Positions 54,442 to 63,925 of a stretch of DNA of 64,000 nt are shown here, piece by piece. The DNA comes from Shewanella sairae (GTDB taxonomy: Bacteria; Pseudomonadota; Gammaproteobacteria; Enterobacterales; Shewanellaceae): positions 60,729 to 124,728 of the forward strand of contig NZ_JAKILT010000007.1 of the NCBI RefSeq assembly GCF_023283535.1, read 5' to 3'. A model generated the notes under the pieces. That model searched no databases, was not told the DNA's origin, and was given only the letters and a program-made list of their open reading frames with translations. How positions within the stretch are numbered: the first letter of the stretch is position 1; the number at the start of each line of letters is the position of its first letter. The position numbers were made by a program, and so were the translations under genes.

Positions 54442-55254
54442 TTAGCCAAAATACATATTGGCAGCGATAGCTAGCAATAAGCCCGCGAAAACCTTTTTGA
54501 TTAATGGTACAGGTAAGCTCGCAGTGGCTTTGGCACCTAAAGGCGCGGTAAACCAAGAGGTGCAAACAATGCCGAGCAGTGCCGGCAAATAGACGAAGCC
54601 TGCAAAACCATCTGTTAGTGAGAAATGTGCGCTGCCAGAGGTGATGTAACCAATAGAACCGAACAGTGCAATGACAATGCCGCAGGCTGAGGCGCAGCCG
54701 ATGGCTTTTTTCATATCGATGGAGAAAAAGGTCAGCAAAGGCACCAAGAGTGCGCCGCCGCCAATGCCTATCATGGCGGATAAAGCGCCGGTAATGGTGG
54801 TGAAAAAAGTGAGTAAACCTTTGTTGGGCATTTGCCGTTTGTTTTCCGTGTCAGTTTTGGTGCTGCTGTAAACCATCTTTAATGCGATAAGCACGACGCT
54901 TACCGCAAACACCAAGCGTACGGTTTTTTCGGGGAGCAGTGCTGCCACAAAACCGCTAATCAGTGCACCAAGCGCAACTCCCGCCATGATCCAAGGGGCA
55001 GTTTTCCAGGGCACATTGCCATTTTTGTGGTGCGCAATTGCCGATGAGGTTGAAGTAAAGAGTATCGATGCCAGCGAGGTAGCAATCGCGGCGATGACCA
55101 CTTGCTCGGGGGCGAGTACTTCAAAGTGAAGCAATATTGCACTGAGTACAGGTACAATAATTAATCCGCCACCTATGCCTAGCAGCCCGGCCAAAAAGCC
55201 GACAACGCTGCCTAGTAGCGCGCAATATAAAATTAATAACAGCAACTCACTCAT
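54442..55254 (-). CDS. TauE/SafE-family anion exporter
   Basis: 270 residues, about eight transmembrane helices. It opens LLLILYCALLGSVVGFLAGL with GLLGIGGGLIIVPVL, and the second repeat has GALSAMIGIGGGALLVPLLT: the two GIGGG motifs of the family. Members export sulfite, sulfoacetate or other sulfur anions. AAGGGA lies before the ATG at 55254. It is 10 kb from the sir cluster, so a sulfite link is tempting but unproven. Its 3' end is the source or relative of the tandem copies beside it. Confidence 0.9.
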   Translation of the reverse strand: MSELLLLILYCALLGSVVGFLAGLLGIGGGLIIVPVLSAILLHFEVLAPEQVVIAAIATSLASILFTSTSSAIAHHKNGNVPWKTAPWIMAGVALGALISGFVAALLPEKTVRLVFAVSVVLIALKMVYSSTKTDTENKRQMPNKGLLTFFTTITGALSAMIGIGGGALLVPLLTFFSIDMKKAIGCASACGIVIALFGSIGYITSGSAHFSLTDGFAGFVYLPALLGIVCTSWFTAPLGAKATASLPVPLIKKVFAGLLLAIAANMYFG

Positions 55255-55585
55255 GCAATTTATCCCTTCATCGAATTTAGTGGATTATGACGCGACATCA
55301 ATTAAATTGTGATGCAGTTAATTTAAGTTATGCACGGCTTAGGGCGGCTAATATAACTGACTCCTGCTTTAATTTTCAAAGAAATACAACATGAATATCC
55401 CTCATGTTACAGGTGAATTTAAAGCGTTATTCATCTTGTACTTAACTCGGTATAAATAACACTCAAATGGCGACGTTAACCAGCAATTTCTATTTTGTAG
55501 CTAACGGCATCATAGACGCACATCAGCAATGCCAGTGAGGCGACTGACTGAGAATAAGTACAGGATATAGGGACACCCGATCACG
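55255..55585. promoter_or_regulatory. Divergent promoter region of the TauE/SafE and mesX genes
   Basis: 331 bp. TGAATATCCCTCA near 55390 is close to a MetR box (TGAA-N5-TTCA, one mismatch), but this is weak. No MetJ box or S-box was seen. Confidence 0.35.
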
Positions 55586-56563
55586 ATGAATAACGATTTT
55601 ACTTTTACCATTAAGAGCATTTGTCTCGATGAGAACTACCATCCTGCAGACAGTACGCGTATCACCACAAACTTTGCTAACTTAGCCAGAGGTGAGAGCC
55701 GTCAAGCTAACTTACGTAACGCGTTGAAGATGATAGACAACAGTTTTAACGCCTTAGCACATTGGGACAACCCTGCTGCTGACCGCTACTCTGTCGAGCT
55801 TGAAATCGTTTCAGTTGATATGGATATCGAAGGAGCCGGTAATGCTTTTCCGTCGATTGAAGTGTTGAAAACCAATATTATCGATAATAAAACCAATGAG
55901 CGCATTGAGGGCATTGTCGGCAATAACTTTTCGTCTTATGTGCGTGATTATGATTTTAGTGTACTGCTGTTAAATCATAATAAAGATCAGCCACAATTTA
56001 GTATTCCTGATAATTTTGGGGAGTTACACGGCAAACTATTTAAGTATTTCGTGAACTCTAATGCCTATAAACAACACTTTAAAAAGCTGCCGGTTATCTG
56101 CTTGAGTGTGTCGGATAATAAAACCTATTATCGCACTGAAAATCAACATCCAGTTTTAGGCGTTGAATATCAGCCAAATGAATCCTCATTGACAGAACAA
56201 TACTTTAAAAAGATGGGCTTACAGGTGCGCTACTTTATGCCACCAAATAGCGTTGCACCTTTGGCTTTCTATTTCTTTGGTGATCTGCTTAATGATTACA
56301 GCAACCTTGAGCTGATAAGTACCATCAGTACCATGGAAACTTTCCAAAAGGTTTATCGACCTGAGATTTATAATGCCAATGCGGTTGCCGGTAAATGTTA
56401 TCAACCAAACTTGAAGAATTTAGATCACTCCATTACGCAAATTGTTTATGACCGTGCCGAGCGCAGCCAGTTGGCGATTGAACAGGGCAAATTTGCTGAA
56501 GAGCACTTTATTAAACCCTATCAGCGTGTGCTTGAGCATTGGTCTGCCAATTGCGCGCTTTAA
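55586..56563 (+). CDS. mesX: MesX (DUF1852), partner of the methionine synthase MesD
   Basis: 325 residues, beginning MNNDFTFTIKSICLDENYHP and including RITTNFANLARGESRQANLR, the DUF1852 pattern. MesX is needed together with MesD for oxygen-dependent, folate-independent methionine synthesis in Acinetobacter. The methyl donor is not known. It is followed directly by mesD (26 bp gap), the usual order. Confidence 0.9.
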   Translation: MNNDFTFTIKSICLDENYHPADSTRITTNFANLARGESRQANLRNALKMIDNSFNALAHWDNPAADRYSVELEIVSVDMDIEGAGNAFPSIEVLKTNIIDNKTNERIEGIVGNNFSSYVRDYDFSVLLLNHNKDQPQFSIPDNFGELHGKLFKYFVNSNAYKQHFKKLPVICLSVSDNKTYYRTENQHPVLGVEYQPNESSLTEQYFKKMGLQVRYFMPPNSVAPLAFYFFGDLLNDYSNLELISTISTMETFQKVYRPEIYNANAVAGKCYQPNLKNLDHSITQIVYDRAERSQLAIEQGKFAEEHFIKPYQRVLEHWSANCAL

Positions 56564-56589
56564 TTAACCTGATATAGAGAGTACTTATT

Positions 56590-57624
56590 ATGACAAGATT
56601 ACTACCTACCTCTACAGCAGGCAGCTTACCAAAGCCTTCTTGGTTGGCTGAGCCAGAAACACTTTGGTCACCTTGGAAACTACAGGGTGAGGCTTTGACT
56701 GATGGTAAACACGATGCGCTGCGAGTGTCGTTACAAGAGCAGCAACAGTCTGGGGTTGATATTGTCAGTGACGGCGAGCAAACACGGCAGCACTTTGTCA
56801 CCACCTTTATTGAGCACCTAAGTGGCGTCGACTTTGAGAACCGTAAAACCGTTAGAATTCGTGATCGTTATGACGCCAGCGTACCGACCATTGTTGGTCC
56901 GATCTCTCGGCAAAAGCCAGTGTTTGTCGAAGATGCTAAGTTTTTACGTCAGCAAACCAAGCAACCCATAAAATGGGCGTTGCCAGGTCCCATGACTATG
57001 ATTGATACCCTGTATGATGATCATTATCAAAGCCGTGAGCAACTCGCTTGGGAGTTTGCAAAAATTCTTAATCAAGAAGCCAAAGAGTTAGAAGCAGCTG
57101 GGGTGGATATCATCCAATTCGATGAGCCTGCATTTAATGTTTTTTTTGATGACGTTAACGACTGGGGCATAGCCTGTTTAGAAAGGGCAATCGAAGGACT
57201 TAAATGCGAAACCGCGGTACATATTTGTTACGGCTACGGCATTAAAGCCAATACCGATTGGAAAAAGACCTTAGGCACAGAGTGGCGTCAATACGAACAG
57301 GTTTTTCCTAAGCTGCAACAGTCAAATATCGATATTATCTCGCTAGAGTGCCATAACTCCCATGTACCGATTGAACTACTGGAACTGATTCGTGGTAAAA
57401 AAGTGATGGTTGGTGCCGTTGATGTGGCAAGTGACACCATTGAGACGGCGGAAGAGGTGGCTAGCACCTTGCGCAAAGCGCTGGAGTTTGTCGATGCCGA
57501 TAAGCTTTATCCGTGCACTAACTGTGGTATGGCGCCGTTATCGCGTGACGTGGCAAGAGGAAAACTAACAGCTTTGAGTGCAGGGGCTGCCATTGTTCGC
57601 CAAGAACTCGCTGGTGAGGTTTAA
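56590..57624 (+). CDS. mesD: MesD, core-MetE-type folate-independent methionine synthase
   Basis: 344 residues, corresponding only to the catalytic C-terminal half of MetE. The zinc ligands are visible at H211/C213 (VHICYGYG), E253 (LECHNS) and C312 (CTNCGMAP). TAGSLPKPSWL at the N terminus and FDEPAFNVFF fit the homocysteine side. It transfers a methyl group to homocysteine without the folate-binding domain, together with MesX. A terminator-like hairpin follows. Confidence 0.92.
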   Translation: MTRLLPTSTAGSLPKPSWLAEPETLWSPWKLQGEALTDGKHDALRVSLQEQQQSGVDIVSDGEQTRQHFVTTFIEHLSGVDFENRKTVRIRDRYDASVPTIVGPISRQKPVFVEDAKFLRQQTKQPIKWALPGPMTMIDTLYDDHYQSREQLAWEFAKILNQEAKELEAAGVDIIQFDEPAFNVFFDDVNDWGIACLERAIEGLKCETAVHICYGYGIKANTDWKKTLGTEWRQYEQVFPKLQQSNIDIISLECHNSHVPIELLELIRGKKVMVGAVDVASDTIETAEEVASTLRKALEFVDADKLYPCTNCGMAPLSRDVARGKLTALSAGAAIVRQELAGEV

Positions 57625-57706
57625 TCTTACGCGGATTATTTTTGCTAGTGAGTGCCAGCAGTTGCCATTTATTAATCGTTACTGACTAGCCAGTACAACA
57701 GCGCAT

Positions 57707-57739
57707 GGCCAAGAACGGATAGCCGTTTCCGTCTTGGCC
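57707..57739 (+). terminator. Terminator-like hairpin after mesD
   Basis: GGCCAAG, bulged A, ACGGA, loop TAGCCGTT, TCCGT, CTTGGCC. The T run is poor. Confidence 0.6.
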
Positions 57740-57917
57740 GTTTGTGTCATCATCACCTTTCTTTCGCATCGTTAGCTTAACCCTACTCGAGCCAGTCTGA
57801 ATTATCCCCCTTGCGCATTTTTGCCAATTTTATTCGCATTCTTTTTTGCACCGCGCTAACCTGCGGTCGCTTTATCTATTTGTTTTGTTAATTTAATTCA
57901 ATCGCCAAGGATGCTGT

Positions 57918-60746
57918 ATGGCTCAGTTTGATAAGTCTGTTTCTATCGTTGTTTGCCCCAATTCTCCCACAAGTATCCGCAGTGCTTTAGCTGAGTATCG
58001 TCAGCGTATCGAGGACGGTTCTGCGCTGCGCTTAACCATGAACCTGTTGCTCAATGTGCAGTTTGTTAAGGCGGATGGCACAGAGTTAACCTTGGACGAT
58101 GCCGGCGATAATCGTGCTTTGGTAGAGCGGGCGATTAGCGCTTGCCGCTTTGATGAGCAACATGCCTATATTACTGAGCCTGTGTTATTCGGTGCGGCGC
58201 TAAACTATCCCGAATTAATGCCAGAGGTGGTTGCCACGCTTGAAGCGTTAGTTAAGTTTGCTCGTAGCCGCAATGACTCCAACGATCTTTGGTTAGATGA
58301 TTACAATGCTTTCGCTGTTGAAGGCTTTTATATGTTAGTCGCAACCGATAGCCGTTATAGCTGGATGCTCACGCAGTTTTTGGTGCCTTACTGGGATACG
58401 CAAACCATGACGGCGCCGCTTTGCTTACTGAGTGGTTTAGTTGCTAAGCATGGTTGGACGCGTGATTTGATCAAAGCTTATATCTGGTGTGATGGTGCTG
58501 AGGTTCGACGTTATTTTTATGAGGACGCTTCTGTTGAAGATCTGGGTCGTGATGCCGTGCAAGCGGACTTATTATCGCACCTGCAATCTCATCATGATGA
58601 CTATCTCTACTTTAAAGCTGAGTTAACCGCGCGGCTGCAAGCCATGCCAATTCTGCAAACGGCAGATGAACCTTGCTCACTTGCGCAAGTGTTGGTTGAG
58701 TACTACAGCACTATGGGTGCTTGGCCTGTGGAGTGTGAGTTTGAAGACGAGCCCGATTCTTCACTGCAGGAATGGCAAGATAAGGTTAAGCAGCAATTAA
58801 TTTGTGGCGTTACAGTTGAAGATGAAATCACTGCTTTAGCGGCAACACTTACCGAGGCTCGTGATGAGTCCGCATACTTCTCGGTAGCTGAATCGCAGCG
58901 TGACGAAGTAGAGGATAGTTATCAGGTCTGGAGAGATCTTGAAGCTGCAAAGATAGCAGCCACTCCAGTTATTGAAGACCTGATTGCAGATAAACCTGAG
59001 CTTGCTGTTGATCCAGAATCGGATCCTGAGCCAGAAGTGCCTGCTATTGCGTGGGATGACGCAATGGGGCGTAAGATCTTTACCTGCCTGAATCCGAGAA
59101 CGGATTTAATTACCCAATCTCGACTTGAGCGCCTTAACGATGATTTGGGTTATCGTGACGGCCAAGAGATTATTGAGGCGCTGCCTTTTATGCCACTGCA
59201 CCTTGGCAGTAGCGCTTATTTAGCACTGCGACTTCACAATCAGCCTAGCGCTGCGGAGCGCGATGCCATTGAGCAGTGGTTAGAGCTGCACTTGAGTAAG
59301 TTGCTCACTGATTTTGTGCTCAGGTATTGCGATGTACCAGAAGAGGCTAACGAGGCGCTGCGTCAGTGGCTTTGTTTAGAGGCTGATGCTGAACATTGTG
59401 CAGCAGCAGATATTGACGCGCAAATGATAGCGCTTGTGCGCGTGAACATGGCAAAAGACGGCGGTAAGTCAGGGCCTCAAATCAGTGCTAAACAAGCGGC
59501 GTATTGGAGCTTGCTTACTGCCGATGGTGGTCAGCGCTGCATGTTAACCACCTTATTATTGCAAAGTGCTGGCAAGTTTGGGCTATCGAGTCATATAGCG
59601 ATGCTAGCCAAAAGGCATTGGCAACTGTGGTTAGCCATCGCACCGCAGCGAGTGATTAATCGCATTGTGAAATTTCAAGCGGATTATGGGCTTTATGCGG
59701 CGATTGATGATCAAGATGCTGAGGCATCGTTATTCGATTTATTGCAGCAATTTGGCGTAACAGACTCTATGTTGGAAGCCTTCACATTAATGGCTGATCA
59801 GCAAGTTGCCGATTATCGCCCTGCAGATCCTCGTTTTGCCCAGCGTTATGCTGCCAAGGTGCTGCAATATGCCGACTTAGATCCAGCTGATACTTCTATG
59901 ATTGGTCGCCAGCAACTCAAGCAGTTCGAGGCCTTATTACAAGCACTTGAGTATTGCCGTGAAGATCAGGTTTTGGATTTTTTACAACACATTAGAGCGG
60001 TCAATCCACAGCTTGCATTGCCGATCATGCCGATGTTTGAGGTCGCTTTACTCAATACGCTGAAAGAAGGTTTTGACGACGATCGTGCCCAAGTTTTGTA
60101 TGACAAAATCATGGCGTATCTTGCAAGTAGTGAAGGCTTAGATAGCCTGAGCCCGCAGGCGTTAAACATGCCAAAACTGCAAGGTTGGAACCCTTATCCA
60201 ATGCACCGCGGTAAACTAGGGCCTGCAGATTTTGTCTGGTTGCTACCAAGCGAGATGGCGCAGCGCTTAACACTGTTTTTAGCGCAACTCGGTAAGCGTG
60301 GTCTGCATTGGTTGGGGCGAAGCTCTGTTGAGAGCGCCTATGTGGCGAGCCGTATTCAAGCTGGCGACATCGCAATGGCTGAGCGTTGGAGTCATTGCGA
60401 TGTAGGCAACGAGCGTCACCGAGACAGTGACATGGGCGATGCGCTGGATATCGCTAAGCAAAGCTGGGCGCTAACTTGGCTTGATAACGCTGGTGTACCT
60501 GAGACGTCACTGGTGTATTTTGCGGTGCATGAGGGCTATGAGCAGCAGGAGTTTGTACGCAGACTTGCCGCTGACAATCGCTTACCTGATATGCAGGATT
60601 GGCTTACAGCAGATGAACGTATCGAGTTACTTGAGATGCTGCAAGGGGCAGAGTCATTGCCTGACACAACAGCGCAGAGCTTTTTACACGATTGCTCTAG
60701 TGCGGTGAAACAGTTGGCCAATAAACTGTTTAGTCATCGTAGTTAA
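57918..60746 (+). CDS. Uncharacterised 942-residue soluble protein
   Basis: ATG 57918 with AAGGATG upstream. There is no signal peptide and no transmembrane helix. The N-terminal third is helical with LLNVQFVKADGTELTLDDAG and YAFWDTQTM-like aromatic stretches. An acidic linker (about 365-385, PELAVDPESDPEPEVPAIAW) divides it from a larger alpha-helical C-terminal part with WALTWLDNAGVPETSLVYF. The look is of a helical-repeat scaffold. No family recognised. Transcribed after mesXD with a separate promoter. Confidence 0.75.
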   Translation: MAQFDKSVSIVVCPNSPTSIRSALAEYRQRIEDGSALRLTMNLLLNVQFVKADGTELTLDDAGDNRALVERAISACRFDEQHAYITEPVLFGAALNYPELMPEVVATLEALVKFARSRNDSNDLWLDDYNAFAVEGFYMLVATDSRYSWMLTQFLVPYWDTQTMTAPLCLLSGLVAKHGWTRDLIKAYIWCDGAEVRRYFYEDASVEDLGRDAVQADLLSHLQSHHDDYLYFKAELTARLQAMPILQTADEPCSLAQVLVEYYSTMGAWPVECEFEDEPDSSLQEWQDKVKQQLICGVTVEDEITALAATLTEARDESAYFSVAESQRDEVEDSYQVWRDLEAAKIAATPVIEDLIADKPELAVDPESDPEPEVPAIAWDDAMGRKIFTCLNPRTDLITQSRLERLNDDLGYRDGQEIIEALPFMPLHLGSSAYLALRLHNQPSAAERDAIEQWLELHLSKLLTDFVLRYCDVPEEANEALRQWLCLEADAEHCAAADIDAQMIALVRVNMAKDGGKSGPQISAKQAAYWSLLTADGGQRCMLTTLLLQSAGKFGLSSHIAMLAKRHWQLWLAIAPQRVINRIVKFQADYGLYAAIDDQDAEASLFDLLQQFGVTDSMLEAFTLMADQQVADYRPADPRFAQRYAAKVLQYADLDPADTSMIGRQQLKQFEALLQALEYCREDQVLDFLQHIRAVNPQLALPIMPMFEVALLNTLKEGFDDDRAQVLYDKIMAYLASSEGLDSLSPQALNMPKLQGWNPYPMHRGKLGPADFVWLLPSEMAQRLTLFLAQLGKRGLHWLGRSSVESAYVASRIQAGDIAMAERWSHCDVGNERHRDSDMGDALDIAKQSWALTWLDNAGVPETSLVYFAVHEGYEQQEFVRRLAADNRLPDMQDWLTADERIELLEMLQGAESLPDTTAQSFLHDCSSAVKQLANKLFSHRS

Positions 60747-61449
60747 GGGGTAATTAATCACATCTCGCTATTAGTTATTAGCTATTAGTTGTTAAGTGAA
60801 GTGCGGGGGAGTTGACTTCCTCGCATTGGTATCTGCTTTCCTTTTTCTCTTTTTTCTTTTCTTTGTCTGTTTTAGTCCGCTATAGGGTAAATAGCTTTAA
60901 TGACTTACCGCCCAAAATTTAATCTAGCCTAATCTGTTTGCCTCCGTTTCTATTAAATACTCCCTGAAGCAGCCTGTTATTAAAGTTTCATTTTGTTGAC
61001 CACACTTGGTGTGATTTAGATCACGCAAAGCTTGCTTTGGTTAACTTTTGTTGACAGTTATTTCGGTGTATTTATTAATTTAGTAACCGTTAAACTTACT
61101 TTTACTATGTTTTAGCGTATTTCTCAGTTCTAGAAATAGAGACCTTAATAGAGATTGGTCACGAAAAGTGCTTTTTATTAGAGGTTTGCAGCATATGTCG
61201 CTTTATCTTAGCGACTTTGGCTCAAATAAATCTGCTGTGTCGTGCAGGTCACATTTTTTAACTTAGCTATGGGTAGAATGCCTATCGAAGTAAACAAAAC
61301 TTAACTGAAATCTGTAGCCTCCTATTTGTTAAGCCCGCAAATCATCATGCTAGCTAACAAGATTCGGCGGTCGGTAGCAGACCCAAAGATCCTGATCCCC
61401 CTTGAGCCATTGCAACCTGCTCAGGCAGGACATAAAAGGTAAAATAACA
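60747..61449. other. 703-bp non-coding region before the EamA gene
   Basis: Contains about four tandem copies of a 7-bp unit (TATTAGT type, 60768-60795), a pyrimidine-rich tract (about 60836-60877) and two CRP-like sites. No gene seen. Confidence 0.6.
61010..61025. promoter_or_regulatory. CRP site upstream of the EamA transporter gene
   Basis: TGTGA-TTTAGA-TCACG, nine of ten consensus bases. A weaker half-site TGTCG-N6-TCACA is at 61238-61253. Confidence 0.7.
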
Positions 61450-62454
61450 ATGAATATCACCAACAAAGATGTTGTATTAGGATGGACTGCTGCAATCGCA
61501 GTGGCTGTGATCTGGGGCGTAACAGGCGTCGTGTCTAAGCCGCTATCTATGGCGGTAGACCCCATGACATTAGTCTTTTTCCGCTACGTGACGGCAGTGA
61601 TTGGCTTATCAATTATCTTCTTCTTTACCTCTCGCAGTAAAACCCTAAGTAAAGACTTGGGTGGCTCACTAAAAATCGATAAGAAAGACATCGTTAAAAT
61701 TGCCCTATGCGGCATTATCGGTCAAGGTGCCTTTTCGTTATTTAACTTCTTGTCTTTATCGCACATTGGCGCTACTGAAAACGGTGTTATTCAAGGTATG
61801 CAGCCATTCGCGACTGTGTTCTTTGGCATGCTGTTTATGCATTTCCGTATGAACAAACTGCAGTGGGGCGCCTTTATAGCGTCAGCACTATGTATCTACG
61901 CTATGAGTGTTGGGCCAACCAATAGCATCGAAGGCGGCACACCATTAATGGGCTATGTGTTTGTGACTTGCTCTATGTTGTCACTTGCTTGGACGGCGCA
62001 TTTACGTGCTAGCTTGGCCGACAAATATGGCTCAGTGGTTTCTATGTTGTACCAATACATCTCGGTAGCGGTAATGGGGTTCTTTGTGGTGATGGCAATG
62101 GGCCTAGACTTAAGCCAAATCTTTATTATCTTAGATAGCCCATTATTACTTGGCCTACTGATTTTCTTAGGTACGGGGATCTCTGGCGGTAGCTACCTAA
62201 TCCAACTTTACTCTTTCAAGCGTATCGGTGTTGAAAAAGCCACTATGGCACTAAATCTTATGCCACTTGTTGGCTATGTGGTTGCAGTACTGACATTAGG
62301 CGAGCAGATGGAACTAAGCAAAACCATTATCGTATCGCTAATTGTAGTGGCGCTATACGTCTTCACTAAGTGCGAAACTAAGCCTGAAGCGAAAGACGAA
62401 ACGGCTAATGATACAGATAAGCAAGCAGTGGAGCTTAAAACGCAAAAGGCATAA
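61450..62454 (+). CDS. EamA-family (DMT) transporter
   Basis: ATG 61450 (AAAGG upstream), 334 residues. Ten transmembrane helices in two EamA halves, with AAIAVAVIWGVTGVVSKPLS at the start and VGYVVAVLTLGEQMELSKTI in the second half, followed by a charged tail. It is a drug/metabolite carrier of unknown substrate, probably an exporter. CRP-like sites upstream suggest carbon control. Confidence 0.9.
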   Translation: MNITNKDVVLGWTAAIAVAVIWGVTGVVSKPLSMAVDPMTLVFFRYVTAVIGLSIIFFFTSRSKTLSKDLGGSLKIDKKDIVKIALCGIIGQGAFSLFNFLSLSHIGATENGVIQGMQPFATVFFGMLFMHFRMNKLQWGAFIASALCIYAMSVGPTNSIEGGTPLMGYVFVTCSMLSLAWTAHLRASLADKYGSVVSMLYQYISVAVMGFFVVMAMGLDLSQIFIILDSPLLLGLLIFLGTGISGGSYLIQLYSFKRIGVEKATMALNLMPLVGYVVAVLTLGEQMELSKTIIVSLIVVALYVFTKCETKPEAKDETANDTDKQAVELKTQKA

Positions 62455-62494
62455 GTTAATTAGGTTATAGATTCCCCCCCAAAATCCCAACCTT

Positions 62495-62530
62495 TATCCC
62501 CCGTAGGCTAACCATCTCGGGGGATTTTTT
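62495..62530 (+). terminator. Rho-independent terminator of the EamA gene
   Basis: ATCCCCCG (62495-62502) pairs with CGGGGGAT (62517-62524) and is followed by a T run. Confidence 0.92.
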
Positions 62531-62818
62531 TGCTTTAAACGATAAAAATATAATGGTTTTAAATATTGCAAGATGTGAATTAATTTCTGTTAAAACAGCG
62601 TAGACATGTAGTCTAAAAGTATAAGCTAGTATTTTTATAAGTCATTATTAATAAGCATTTTTTATCCACTAAATTCCTTTCGGCAGAATGTTTAAACGGC
62701 TCTGTTTAAAGAGGCGGAAATTGTGCTGCATCCCTCAGATGACAGATATTACTAAAAGTTATAATATATACCCAAAATTACGGGCTTATCCGTCTAAAAC
62801 TTCAGCTACTGGAAAAAA
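62531..62818. other. Non-coding region before the lipoprotein gene
   Basis: AT-rich 288 bp. Two small hairpins (CTGTT/AACAG and TAGAC/GTCTA) are present near 62590-62620. No gene seen. Confidence 0.45.
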
Positions 62819-63925
62819 ATGAAACAAGCAATTCCAACTTTAATGGCACTATTTTTAGTTGCCTGTAACAGTGATAGCTCTAATGAGGCTCCTGTACATA
62901 TAATTGAGAAAGTTAAAGTCGATGTGGTTGAAACTGAAAGATATAAGGTCACTCCTGTCACGATTCCTCAAAATGTAAAATCATTTGAGTGGACCCAAAC
63001 TTGCGGAACACCGATATTATCAACGGAAGACCAAAATTCTTTGAGCTTTAACTTTATTGCACCTGAATTACATGAAGATGAGCAATACTGCTTTGAGTTT
63101 AATGGGACGGCAAACGACAATACAAAGTACACAACTAAAACCACTGTTACGGTTATAGCGCCTACACTTGAGTTGTACATTGATAATGCATCATTACCGA
63201 CTTTGCATCAGTTAATGCACATTGTTGAAAGCTATGATGAAAACCCTACGCGGGAACGCTTCATATCATGGGGAAGAGTTTCTGTTAATGATACTGAAAT
63301 ACGAGAAATGCTTAATATCTCAAGCTTTCCTTTAGTCAGTAATAATACCTCTCAAAAACTAGTCGACGCTGTTAAAAAGTATTCGCTTAACAAAAACCGA
63401 CTGAACGTTGAGATATTCTCAAATACGACTCATGCTTTAAATAATATTAAACCAATAATCAGTGCGTTAAGTGATAATTCTAAGGTTAATGTAGCTGAGG
63501 TAAATCTATATGATGATGGTTCAGCTGAGTACATTAATCTTTATAATTGGCGTAATGCTACAAATAAAATCGATGCTTTAGAAGCTGACGTATTGGTAAT
63601 GAAGGATTATGTTGAAGGGAGTTCTACGCAATCACCGAATTATATGAGTAGTCGTTATAACTGGCATAAGCTTTACGATACTGAATATCACTTTTTGCGT
63701 GCAGATTATTTAACTGTAGAGCCTGAACTTAATGATTTGCGGGACTATTTAGGTGACTCTTTAGAGCAAATGGATTGGAATGCATTTGAAAGCCTATCAA
63801 AAACAAAGCAACAACTTTTCTTAAGTATCGTAGGCTTCAATAAAGACTCACTCGAAAAAGATTATGCTAAATCCCCTAATAAGAACTTTGTGTTTACTGG
63901 GACGACAAGTGTAGTGGTCAAGTAA
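62819..63925 (+). pseudogene. Lipoprotein gene cut at the 3' end by an IS3-family element
   Basis: The frame gives 368 residues: a lipoprotein signal MKQAIPTLMALFLVAC (lipobox LVAC16), an Ig-like domain (about 35-110, FEWTQTCGTPIL, EQYCFEFNG), then a helical part with two-component-like repeats. The last six codons (SVVVK and stop) lie in the IS terminal sequence, which starts at 63910, so the native end is lost or changed. The native function is unknown. AT-rich compared with neighbours. Confidence 0.7.

Noticed and set aside
53954..54565. 80- and 67-codon minus-strand frames in the tandem copies
   Set aside because: They are shifted or broken pieces of the TauE/SafE gene end without own start signals.
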